Shown: piece by piece, positions 25,763-34,613 of the stretch | Layout of the letters: each line of letters starts with the position of its first letter | How positions within the stretch are numbered: position 1 is the stretch's first letter | NCBI GenBank assembly: GCA_045656145.1 | Contig: JAZOQP010000015.1 | Coordinates: 1-64,000, forward strand | Source: SIG565 sp045656145 | Lineage (GTDB): Bacteria; Bacillota; Clostridia; Oscillospirales; Acutalibacteraceae | Direction: 5' to 3' | DNA: 64,000 nucleotides | The notes under the pieces: generated by a model | Databases searched by the model: none | The model's input: only the letters and a program-made list of their open reading frames with translations | What the model was told of the DNA's origin: nothing | Position numbers and translations under genes: made by a program

Positions 25763-27364
25763 TTATTGACCTCCGTAATTTCGTTTGATTTTCTTTGTTG
25801 TGGTTTTGGGGAACTCGGTATCCCTTATGATAACTTTACCGATATTTCTGATCTGCGGTAAATGTTGGTTAACCGCTTGAATATCATCATTTATCCTATC
25901 TTTTGCATCTACAACCTCTTCATCAAGATAGACCTCTGCAACGATAACATTATCTTTTCCGTAAGCAATACACTCCTTAACATAAGGGATAGTGTATATC
26001 TCCTGTTCAATGGATTCGGCGGGGATATTTTCGCCGTTACCAAGAATGATAAGATTTTTTATTCTACCTGTGATATGTAACGCTCCATGTTCATCAATTT
26101 TGCCGATGTCTCCGGTTCTGAACCATCCATCAGCAAAGACCTTTTCGTTTTCGGCTTCGTTATGGTAATAACCTAACATTACATTATCGCCTTTAACGAG
26201 AACTTCACCATCTTCGGCAATCTTAACTTTGTTACAGCACAAGGGCAAACCTACGCTACCGACAACATTAAACTTATTACGGTTAACAGCAACAATAGGT
26301 CCGCACTCGGTAATACCATAGCCGTTAAGTACAGTTATGCCAAAAGATTTAAAGGCTTTAATGTATTTCTCATCAATAGGAGCACCACCAGATACGATTA
26401 AATCAATATTACCACCAAAGGCAGAAATAACAGACTTAAACAAAACCTTTCGTAAGTCTATCTTGCATTTTAGTAGTGCATCGCTGATTTTTATGAGTAA
26501 CTTTAACGCTTTATCTTTGCCTTGCTTTTTAGCAGTTGCCCAAATGTTTTTATAAAGCGTTTCTACAATTAGCGGCACGGCAAATAAATGCTGTGGCTTA
26601 CACTTTTTAAAGTCATCTGGCAATTTCTTTAGGCTTTTGTTTATATAGATTGAATGACCATAAAACATAACCGCAAATACACTTGCCACCAGACCAAATG
26701 TGTGATGTAACGGCAACACAAGCAAAGACGGGCCTGTAAGCAATACGTTACAACAAGCGCCATACATACAAGAGCAGAAATTGTTATGAGTGAGCATAAC
26801 GCCTTTGCTTTTTCCTGTGGTACCCGATGTGTAAACGATTGATGCTAAATCATCTTTATTAACCTCTGCGTTGGTATAGTCCGTATATCCGTCAGCAATT
26901 AACTGCTTGCCTTTTTCAATACAAGTAGGAATATTCTTCGTGTTGATATAGGTTATATTAGGCAGCTTTTTCTGCAGTTGCTCAGCAATGTCTGCATAGG
27001 TGTTTGAATATACTAACACCTTGCTTTCACTATCTGTCAACAACTCAGCAAAGTTGTCAACATCAAGTTCTTTATCAATAGGTACAATAACGTTTCCGCC
27101 ACAAGTAACGGCAAAATGAGTTAAGATCCACTCATAACTGTTTTCGCCAAATACTGCAATATGACTGCCTTTATATCCTTCGTCGAAAAGATATGTACCG
27201 AAAGCGTTAACCTGTGTTTTAAATTCAGCAAAACTTACCGAAATATCCTGCTTTCTATTCTGATAAGCAAACGCTTCTTTCTCACCATACTCTTTTACAC
27301 AAAAATCAAGCAATTCTTTGGTTGTGTAAACGGGAGTATGATTGTATAAATCATAGTTTCTCAT
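25763..27364 (-). CDS. Fatty-acid AMP ligase / acyl-ACP synthetase
   Basis: This 533-residue adenylate-forming enzyme has IVYTSGTTGKSKGVML near residue 172, NGYGITECGP near residue 345, and a C-terminal subdomain ending PKTTTKKIKRNYGG that supplies the catalytic lysine. It resembles fatty acyl-CoA synthetases. The adjacent ACP suggests it loads a fatty acid onto that ACP to start lipopeptide assembly. Acyl chain length cannot be read. A distinct acyl-CoA product is the alternative. Confidence 0.85.
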   Translation of the reverse strand: MRNYDLYNHTPVYTTKELLDFCVKEYGEKEAFAYQNRKQDISVSFAEFKTQVNAFGTYLFDEGYKGSHIAVFGENSYEWILTHFAVTCGGNVIVPIDKELDVDNFAELLTDSESKVLVYSNTYADIAEQLQKKLPNITYINTKNIPTCIEKGKQLIADGYTDYTNAEVNKDDLASIVYTSGTTGKSKGVMLTHNNFCSCMYGACCNVLLTGPSLLVLPLHHTFGLVASVFAVMFYGHSIYINKSLKKLPDDFKKCKPQHLFAVPLIVETLYKNIWATAKKQGKDKALKLLIKISDALLKCKIDLRKVLFKSVISAFGGNIDLIVSGGAPIDEKYIKAFKSFGITVLNGYGITECGPIVAVNRNKFNVVGSVGLPLCCNKVKIAEDGEVLVKGDNVMLGYYHNEAENEKVFADGWFRTGDIGKIDEHGALHITGRIKNLIILGNGENIPAESIEQEIYTIPYVKECIAYGKDNVIVAEVYLDEEVVDAKDRINDDIQAVNQHLPQIRNIGKVIIRDTEFPKTTTKKIKRNYGGQ

Positions 27365-27377
27365 ATATACAAATACC

Positions 27378-27881
27378 TCAATTTGCGAAACAAAGAATTA
27401 AAACAATAATAGCAAAGGCGATAAGAGTTAAAAACATAATTATAGGAACAATATAAGCTAATTTCCTCAAAATATTTATTTTATCTTTATCATATAATTT
27501 CTTTCTTCGAAATTCCTCTGGTAAATGTTCAATCAACTCTCTGCAAGTATCACTGCTTTTGCTGAGTCGATGTGCATATTGGATTGTTATGTATAGAAAT
27601 ATTAGTGACAAAACTATTCCTGTTATCGGAAATACAAAATCTGGAATCACTTTGGTTAAGCTTATCTCCCAAATTTTAGCAAATGGCAGTAATGTGACTA
27701 TAAAAGCCGCGAAGAAAAAAGTACATACTTGTTTCCACATTAATGAGTCTCTATGTGACCATTCGGTAAAATAAATATTCATTAACGATAATAATTCTTC
27801 TGTGGTTTCAATTTCGTATATTTTCTTTTTGTTTTTTGGACAGCAACTACAACAATTACTTTTTTGTTTACAATTTTTCAT
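27378..27881 (-). CDS. Membrane protein within the NRPS operon, unknown
   Basis: The 167-residue protein has a cysteine-rich N-terminus (KNCKQKSNCCSCCPKNKKK), a soluble stretch, then three or four hydrophobic helices (QVCTFFFAAFIVTLLPFA, FVFPITGIVLSLIFLYIT, and IVPIIMFLTLIAFAIIVLIL near the end). No recognised domain. It lies between the NRPS and the AMP ligase, 10-14 bases from each neighbour, so it is cotranscribed. Resistance, export or membrane anchoring of the assembly line are possibilities without direct evidence. Confidence 0.6.
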   Translation of the reverse strand: MKNCKQKSNCCSCCPKNKKKIYEIETTEELLSLMNIYFTEWSHRDSLMWKQVCTFFFAAFIVTLLPFAKIWEISLTKVIPDFVFPITGIVLSLIFLYITIQYAHRLSKSSDTCRELIEHLPEEFRRKKLYDKDKINILRKLAYIVPIIMFLTLIAFAIIVLILCFAN

Positions 27882-27891
27882 TTTATCCCCT

Positions 27892-30800
27892 CTATTTCAA
27901 ATACCCAATCTTTTTAAAATACTCAACATACTTACGCAGGTAGTCAATACTGATATCCGACCATTCGAAGTCGAGTTGCTTCAGATACTGCACTGTGAAA
28001 TCGTTTTCAATACGAATATTGCTATCGTAGTTGAGTTGGTCGTTTTCGTCCATATCGTTGATAAAGGTTTCAAAGATATGCTCCATACCTGTCTGCTTGG
28101 CGGTTTGGCGCAATGCCTCAGTAAATACAGTACCATTCACAAGTTTAAGGTCATATCCAAGCTGATTAATAATCTCAACCAGCTTATCAAAATACACAAC
28201 CTTAATGCTATTGATATGGAATACCGTTTGTTCTGTACTAAAATGACGAGCAATCGTCATAACTGCATTTGCCGCTTCGTCAATAGGTGTAAACTCGGAA
28301 TAGTTGGTGTCCTTAATCAAATACTCAGGGAACAAACCAAGTTCCAACACACCTTTAACTCTCTGCAGAAATGCGTTGCTTTCGTGGTTCTTTTGGAACT
28401 GTCCGTCACTTATACGGTTAGTCAAGTTACCCATACGCATGATGTTTGCCTGTAAGCCATCGCACATAGCGTCAAGCACAGCCTTTTCAGCCTCAAACTT
28501 ACTTCTGCCGTAAACATTTTCAAGCGGCTGTTCAATATATAAGCTACTCTCATAAAAATGCTTTTCGGTTTCGCTGATATAACCATCAAATGCATCACCA
28601 AATGTGTTACCCGATACGCTCAGGGTAGAAGTATGTATCAGTTTGGCATCTGCCTCTTTGCAGAAATCTATTAAGCGTTTAGTGGTCTCTACGTTCGCCT
28701 CATAGAAATACTTATAGGATCCATAATGCTTAACGCTTGCGGCACAATTGATAACAGTATCTACATTGCCAAGCAATTCGTTATATTCCTCATCTGATAA
28801 ACCAAACTTATCCTTTTGCAAGTCGGCGCAGATAACTTCTATACGGTTCATATCGGCATATTTATTACCGAAGTAGAAATTAAGCAGCTCTTGCAAACGT
28901 TTTGTACTATCAACTTTGTCCTTACCACGAACAAGGCAGTATGCAACGCCTTTGTCATTATCAAGAAAATCCGCAAGAATATGAATACCAAGATAACCTG
29001 TAGCACCGGCAAGAAGAATATTTCCTACATCTTTTTTCTTCGATGCGGTAATACACTCAACTTTGTTCTTCTCTAAAATTTTGTTAACCTCTGTGAAATC
29101 GACATCATCAAAAGAGATGGGCTGTTTGTCGCCGCTTTCAATACATTCGCAAAGCGCTTTTACAGTGGGATAATCAAATACATTTTGCAGGTTAAAGTAG
29201 ATACCCTCGTTATGTGCTTTTGACACAAATTCAATGGCTTTGAGTGAGTCGCCACCCAAATCAAAGAAATCATCTGTAACGCCAACGGGAGTTGTTCCAA
29301 GCACCACTTCAATCAGCTTACAGAGCTCTTTTTGCATCTGAGTTTCGGGCACAACATACTCGGTATCATTCCCGATATTGGCAAGGTCCACTTCGGGTAA
29401 TGCCTTGCGGTTGATCTTGCCGCTTGAGGTCAGCGGCATTTCATCAAGATGAGTGCAGATATGCGGCAGCATATATTTCGGCAATTTCTTTCCAATGTGA
29501 CTGCGAATATCTTTTGCATCTACTTCTGTGCCTGTATAGAAAGCACAAATAAGCTGTCTACCTTCGTTGTTTTTGCGTACCACAACAACAGCCTGCGAGA
29601 TACCGTCAATACTGCAAATTGCACTTTCGATCTCTTCAAGTTCGATGCGAAGACCACGAATTTTCACCTGGAAATCGTTACGGCCTACATAGACAATGTT
29701 GCCGTCCTCACGCCAATAAGCAAGGTCGCCTGTTTTGTAGAGTTTACCCTTACCAAAGGGATTATATATAAACTTTTCAGCCGTGAGTTCCGGCCTGTTT
29801 AAATACCCTGCACCAACACCATCACCGGCAATACAGAGTTCGCCGGTTACGCCAATAGGAACAATAGCGTTACTCTTATCGAGGATATAAACTTGAACGT
29901 TTTTCATCGGTTTACCAAGTGTAACATCTTCATTTACTACCGGACATTCAAGCATCCACATAGAACACTCAGTAGGTCCGTACACATTGTAAACTTTAGT
30001 GTCTTCACTAAACATACCGATAAATTCTTGTGGGAACACTTCGCCACCGATACAGATGCTGTGTATCTTTTTAAAAAAGTCCATATCTCTGCGGTTATCT
30101 ACAAACTGCTTAAACTTTGCAGGAGTAATAAACAAATTGCAATCGGGATTGTTTTTTATAAGATTTTCAAATGCAATCTGATTAAATTGTTCTTCCTCCG
30201 TTGCCATTACAGCGGTTTTACCTCTTAGCATAGGCGGAATCAAATCAAGGAAAAACGCATCAAAGGTATAAATTGCAAAACCGATGTTACAACTACCACC
30301 TTCATATAGTGCATCATTGCCAAAGGTATAGTTCACAAGTCCTTGATGATGCAATAATGTACCTTTTGGTGTACCTGTTGAACCACTTGTATAAATAATT
30401 CCACAAACATCTATAGGCTTGGCATTGCAAACAGGATTATCTTTAACAGGGGTAATACTTTTAGGTATAACAATCACATTGTTTGCAGAATAATCCACAT
30501 CGTATGTCAGTATTGCCTTGCAATTAGCATCGTTTGCGATGGTATTTATTCTATCTGTCGGATAGTTATAATCAATCGGCAAATAAGCGGCTCCGCATTT
30601 GAATATAGCAAGCATTGCCACAACAATGTGATAGCTACGCTTCGCAATAATTGCTACTACATCACCATTGCCAACACCATTATTTTGAAGCTCCGTAGCT
30701 AAACCATTTGCAAGTCCATTAAGTTCAGCAAAAGTAAATGCTTTATCCCCAAACTTTAATGCGATACTATCAGGTGTTTTATCTACTTGCTCCTCAAATA

Positions 30801-33800
30801 ACTGATGAACGCACTTATCCCTTGGATAATCTACTGAGGTGTCATTAAAATCATATAGCAACTTATAATTTTCAGACTCGGTTATTGCCGAAACATCTTT
30901 AAGCAGATTATTGCTATTCATTAATTGCTCAAGAATCTGCTTGTACCCATCAATGAATCGTTGTAGCGTGTGCTCTTTATAAAGATCGGTGCAGTATTCT
31001 GCCATAATGACAACATCGTTATCACGAGGCATCACATTAAAGGTGAAGTCATATTTTGAAGTTGTTATCGGAATAGGTAATAATTCGGCCTTTTTATCTC
31101 CAAATACCACATCGGTCATCTGCTCACTTTGATAAGCAAACATTACGTCAAATAGCGGATTACGATCGGGAGTATGAATATCCAGTTTCTTTACCAACTC
31201 ACCATAAGGATAGTCCTGATGATTGATAGCATTGATAGAGTTTTCTTTTACCTCTTGCAAGAACTCGACTACTGTTTTTGTGCCAACAGGTTTATTGCGT
31301 AAAGCAATGGTATTAACAAACATACCGATCGTATCAAGATACTTTGCACCTCTGCCGCTGATAGGCATACCGACAACGATATCCTCATTGCCGCTAAATT
31401 TAGACAATAGGATATTAAACCCGCTCATATAGAACACATAAGGGGTGATGTTCTGCTTCTTGCAAAAAGCAAGGATTTTATTATGCAGTTCAATATCTAC
31501 CGAATCATAAATTGTGCTACCGTTAAAGCTTTGCTTTTGACCACGATGATAGTCGGTATTGATTTCCAAAACAGGCACTTCATCGTTATAAACCGATAGC
31601 CAGTATTTTTCACTATCGGTATGATCCTGTTTTTGAACAGCAAACTGTTTGTATTGAACAGGTGCAGTTTCGATACTTCTGCCCATATATAACTCATTCA
31701 GTTCACTTAAGAATACAGGCATAGAGCTGCCGTCAGTTATGATATGGTGCATATCCACCATTATGGTATTTTCATATACACCAACATGCAAAAGTGGCGC
31801 TGTTCCAAGATCAAAGGGGCGGATAAAAGCATTGATATCATCACTGCTTAAAATTTCAACCTTACATTCAACTTTATCGTTTATAACCTGGATGATATTA
31901 CCGTTTTTATTTTCAAAGTGTGTACGCAAGCTTTCGTGACGGGCAATAAGTTTATTGATTGCATTTTGCAAGCGGTCAATATCAATGTTGTCCACTTTAA
32001 ATACATACGGCACATTGTAGGTGGTACTGTTGCTGTTCAAACTTTGTGCAGTATAAACACGCATCTGCGCATCGGTTGCAGAGATATCGCCTGAATAGTC
32101 AAATGCTTCCTGTTCGGTTTCTATGACAGTTAGTTTTTCAGCAAGTTCTTTAACGGTATCACATTCAAAGATAGTTTTTGTATCTGTATGACAACTTTGC
32201 TTTTCAAGTTTAGAGATAAGTTCAATCGCCTTTAAACTGTCGCCACCAACATCAAAGAAGTTATCCATAATACCGACTTTATCTATGCCGAGCGTTGCCT
32301 CAATAGCAGAAACCAGAATCTTCTCTTGCCCCGTGGTGGGTGCAACGTATTCCACGTCGGTTTCGATAGCATAAAGATCCACTTCAGGCAACGCTTTGCG
32401 GTTGATCTTACCGCTTGTGGTCATTGGCATTTCGTCAAGGTGAGTGCAGATATGCGGTAGCATATATTTTGGCAACTTCTTGCCGATATGACTGCGAATG
32501 TCTTTTGCATCTACTTCGGCACCTGTATAGAAAGCACCGATAAGCTGTCTGCCTTCGTTATTTTTACGTACCACAACAACAGCCTGCGAGATACCGTCGA
32601 TGCCACAAATGGCATTTTCAATTTCTCCAAGCTCGATACGAAGTCCACGAATCTTCACCTGAAAATCATTTCTGCCAACATATACAATGTTTCCATCCTC
32701 ACGCCAATAGGCAAGGTCGCCGGTTTTATAAAGTTTACCCTCGCCAAAGGGATTGTCGATAAACTTTTCGGCGGTGAGTTCTGGTCTGTTTAGATAACCT
32801 GCACCGACGCCATCACCGGCAATGCAGAGTTCGCCCGTAACACCAATCGGTACGATATTCATAAACTTATCTACTATATAAATTTGTGTATTGGCAATTG
32901 GCTTGCCGATATGTATGTCTTTTATATCAATCACCTCCGCAACTGTAACACAAATAGTGGTTTCAGTTGGACCGTATATGTTATATATTTTACTATTTGG
33001 AGAAACATCCTTAATAAGTTCAACTAAATGCTCCGAAAACACTTCGCCACCGATAACAAAGTTTTTTATTCTTGAAAGATATGTTTTGTCGTTACTACTT
33101 TTAATATAATTCTCGATTTTTGTAGGCGTTGAGAAAAACATGTTGTTTTCACAATGGTCAAACAACTTTTCAAATAAAGCTTGGTTATAAATCTCATTTT
33201 CACTTGCCAAAACAACTTGTTTGCCTTGTGCAACCGACAAAACCGAATCCATTACGAATGCATCAAAAGTAACAATGGTTGCCGAAACAACTGTATCAAT
33301 GTCTTGCCAAAATCTTTGATTCGCATTAATAAAATTCATCATACCGCTGTGCTTAAGCAATGACATTTTCGGCTTTCCGGTAGAACCGGAAGTATGTAAA
33401 GCACAAAAGACATCGTTATGAGTGACTTCAATATCCAAATTGTTAATACATTTACTTGTAAGCAACTCATGAATATTGTTTTCATCTATACAATACTTTG
33501 CCTTGCTTTCGGTCAGCATATATTCAATTCTGTCCTCAGGATAAGTAGGATCAATTGGCATATACGCCGCACTTGATTTAAGTACACCAAGCATAGCAGA
33601 GAACAGATAACTTTTACGGGATAGTTTTATTGCAATGATATCGCCCTTCTTAATTCCGTTATCAAGCAGCGAGTGAGCAATTTTATTTGCTTGCTGATTA
33701 AGTTCTAAATAGTTTAATGTCACATCACAAGCAATAACCGCCGTTTTATTAGGGTGCATATCAACCTGTGCTTCAAACAATTCGACAACATTAGAAGGTT

Positions 33801-33819
33801 GTATTTTATCCATATTCAC
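27892..33819 (-). CDS. Nonribosomal peptide synthetase, A-T-C-A-T-R
   Basis: The 1975-residue synthetase has two modules and a reductase. Adenylation 1 spans residues 1-480 (TSGSTGKPK 143-151, YGPTE 282-286, catalytic Lys471); thiolation 1 has Ser528 in GGDSLKA; condensation spans 580-990 with HHIITDG at 691-697; adenylation 2 spans 1005-1480 (YGPTE 1280-1284, Lys1468); thiolation 2 has Ser1525; the thioester reductase spans 1598-1975 (GATGYLG 1605-1611, YxxxK at 1770-1774). Module 1 has no condensation domain of its own; the separate upstream protein may supply it. A GTG start at 33819 follows AGGAGG. Reductive release predicts an aldehyde product. Confidence 0.93.
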   Translation of the reverse strand: MNMDKIQPSNVVELFEAQVDMHPNKTAVIACDVTLNYLELNQQANKIAHSLLDNGIKKGDIIAIKLSRKSYLFSAMLGVLKSSAAYMPIDPTYPEDRIEYMLTESKAKYCIDENNIHELLTSKCINNLDIEVTHNDVFCALHTSGSTGKPKMSLLKHSGMMNFINANQRFWQDIDTVVSATIVTFDAFVMDSVLSVAQGKQVVLASENEIYNQALFEKLFDHCENNMFFSTPTKIENYIKSSNDKTYLSRIKNFVIGGEVFSEHLVELIKDVSPNSKIYNIYGPTETTICVTVAEVIDIKDIHIGKPIANTQIYIVDKFMNIVPIGVTGELCIAGDGVGAGYLNRPELTAEKFIDNPFGEGKLYKTGDLAYWREDGNIVYVGRNDFQVKIRGLRIELGEIENAICGIDGISQAVVVVRKNNEGRQLIGAFYTGAEVDAKDIRSHIGKKLPKYMLPHICTHLDEMPMTTSGKINRKALPEVDLYAIETDVEYVAPTTGQEKILVSAIEATLGIDKVGIMDNFFDVGGDSLKAIELISKLEKQSCHTDTKTIFECDTVKELAEKLTVIETEQEAFDYSGDISATDAQMRVYTAQSLNSNSTTYNVPYVFKVDNIDIDRLQNAINKLIARHESLRTHFENKNGNIIQVINDKVECKVEILSSDDINAFIRPFDLGTAPLLHVGVYENTIMVDMHHIITDGSSMPVFLSELNELYMGRSIETAPVQYKQFAVQKQDHTDSEKYWLSVYNDEVPVLEINTDYHRGQKQSFNGSTIYDSVDIELHNKILAFCKKQNITPYVFYMSGFNILLSKFSGNEDIVVGMPISGRGAKYLDTIGMFVNTIALRNKPVGTKTVVEFLQEVKENSINAINHQDYPYGELVKKLDIHTPDRNPLFDVMFAYQSEQMTDVVFGDKKAELLPIPITTSKYDFTFNVMPRDNDVVIMAEYCTDLYKEHTLQRFIDGYKQILEQLMNSNNLLKDVSAITESENYKLLYDFNDTSVDYPRDKCVHQLFEEQVDKTPDSIALKFGDKAFTFAELNGLANGLATELQNNGVGNGDVVAIIAKRSYHIVVAMLAIFKCGAAYLPIDYNYPTDRINTIANDANCKAILTYDVDYSANNVIVIPKSITPVKDNPVCNAKPIDVCGIIYTSGSTGTPKGTLLHHQGLVNYTFGNDALYEGGSCNIGFAIYTFDAFFLDLIPPMLRGKTAVMATEEEQFNQIAFENLIKNNPDCNLFITPAKFKQFVDNRRDMDFFKKIHSICIGGEVFPQEFIGMFSEDTKVYNVYGPTECSMWMLECPVVNEDVTLGKPMKNVQVYILDKSNAIVPIGVTGELCIAGDGVGAGYLNRPELTAEKFIYNPFGKGKLYKTGDLAYWREDGNIVYVGRNDFQVKIRGLRIELEEIESAICSIDGISQAVVVVRKNNEGRQLICAFYTGTEVDAKDIRSHIGKKLPKYMLPHICTHLDEMPLTSSGKINRKALPEVDLANIGNDTEYVVPETQMQKELCKLIEVVLGTTPVGVTDDFFDLGGDSLKAIEFVSKAHNEGIYFNLQNVFDYPTVKALCECIESGDKQPISFDDVDFTEVNKILEKNKVECITASKKKDVGNILLAGATGYLGIHILADFLDNDKGVAYCLVRGKDKVDSTKRLQELLNFYFGNKYADMNRIEVICADLQKDKFGLSDEEYNELLGNVDTVINCAASVKHYGSYKYFYEANVETTKRLIDFCKEADAKLIHTSTLSVSGNTFGDAFDGYISETEKHFYESSLYIEQPLENVYGRSKFEAEKAVLDAMCDGLQANIMRMGNLTNRISDGQFQKNHESNAFLQRVKGVLELGLFPEYLIKDTNYSEFTPIDEAANAVMTIARHFSTEQTVFHINSIKVVYFDKLVEIINQLGYDLKLVNGTVFTEALRQTAKQTGMEHIFETFINDMDENDQLNYDSNIRIENDFTVQYLKQLDFEWSDISIDYLRKYVEYFKKIGYLK

Positions 33820-33846
33820 TTTTCACAACCTCCTTTTTCTACTTTT

Positions 33847-34602
33847 TTATATTGCATCGACCATTAAAAAATCATATGAAATATTTGCAATTTCATCTTC
33901 CGTAATATATACACCATCAACATTGATATGATATTTGTTTAAAATATCAGTATAATCAAATTTTTCATTAAAAGGTTTACTATAATAATAAACCATCCTT
34001 TGAAAACAATTTATATAATTTTCTAGAATTTCTATGCATTCATTCGAAACACGCCCCGCATTATAACCATCAATAAACATCCTAAATTGTTCTTGGCTTT
34101 TCCATGAATGGGACATAAAAATCCTAAATCTAAATAAAACCCTTGTAATTTCTTCAGGTAAATACATAGAGATTCTACTGATGTAACTTAAAAATTTTTT
34201 GTCTAGTTCGCAGCGTTCAGTTTCTCGTTCAGGAAATTTTGAAAAATCAGTTTGTAGTGAAATGTTACGAAAATATGTGTTGGACATAACTATGTATCGA
34301 TACATTATTTCGTTAACATCTTCAAGCACGGGAAATACCCTATTAATCCTCAATAAATGCACATCCGAATAACTGCTCAAAGAAATTTTTTGGCTTTCCA
34401 AGATGGCACTTTCATAACTCTTTTGCTTTTCTAGTTCAGACACATACTTTGCTTTTTTCTTTTCCAACAATTGCTCATTCACTGTAACAGCAATCCTTTT
34501 TATCAAAGGGAACACTATCATCAAAATAATTAACGTCATAAAAATATAAAAAGGTATTAAGTTTTCTGAATAAACTTTATATATAAAATCCCAGAATGTC
34601 AT
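33847..34602 (-). CDS. Membrane-anchored protein splitting the NRPS genes, unknown
   Basis: The 251-residue protein has one N-terminal transmembrane helix (LIPFYIFMTLIILMIVFPLI), a basic coiled-coil stretch (NEQLLEKKKAKYVSELEKQK), then a helical cytosolic domain. I do not recognise the family. ATG 34602 has AGGTGA upstream and lies 11 bases past the stop of the condensation protein. Its DNA occupies the place where the rest of the truncated adenylation domain should be, so it may have entered with the rearrangement that split the NRPS. Confidence 0.6.
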   Translation of the reverse strand: MTFWDFIYKVYSENLIPFYIFMTLIILMIVFPLIKRIAVTVNEQLLEKKKAKYVSELEKQKSYESAILESQKISLSSYSDVHLLRINRVFPVLEDVNEIMYRYIVMSNTYFRNISLQTDFSKFPERETERCELDKKFLSYISRISMYLPEEITRVLFRFRIFMSHSWKSQEQFRMFIDGYNAGRVSNECIEILENYINCFQRMVYYYSKPFNEKFDYTDILNKYHINVDGVYITEDEIANISYDFLMVDAI

Positions 34603-34613
34603 TTCGATCACCT

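Noticed and set aside
27802..28455. Plus-strand open frame opposite the NRPS reductase domain
   Set aside because: Antisense to the reductase and adjoining gene; hydrophobic, no ribosome site. Shadow frame.
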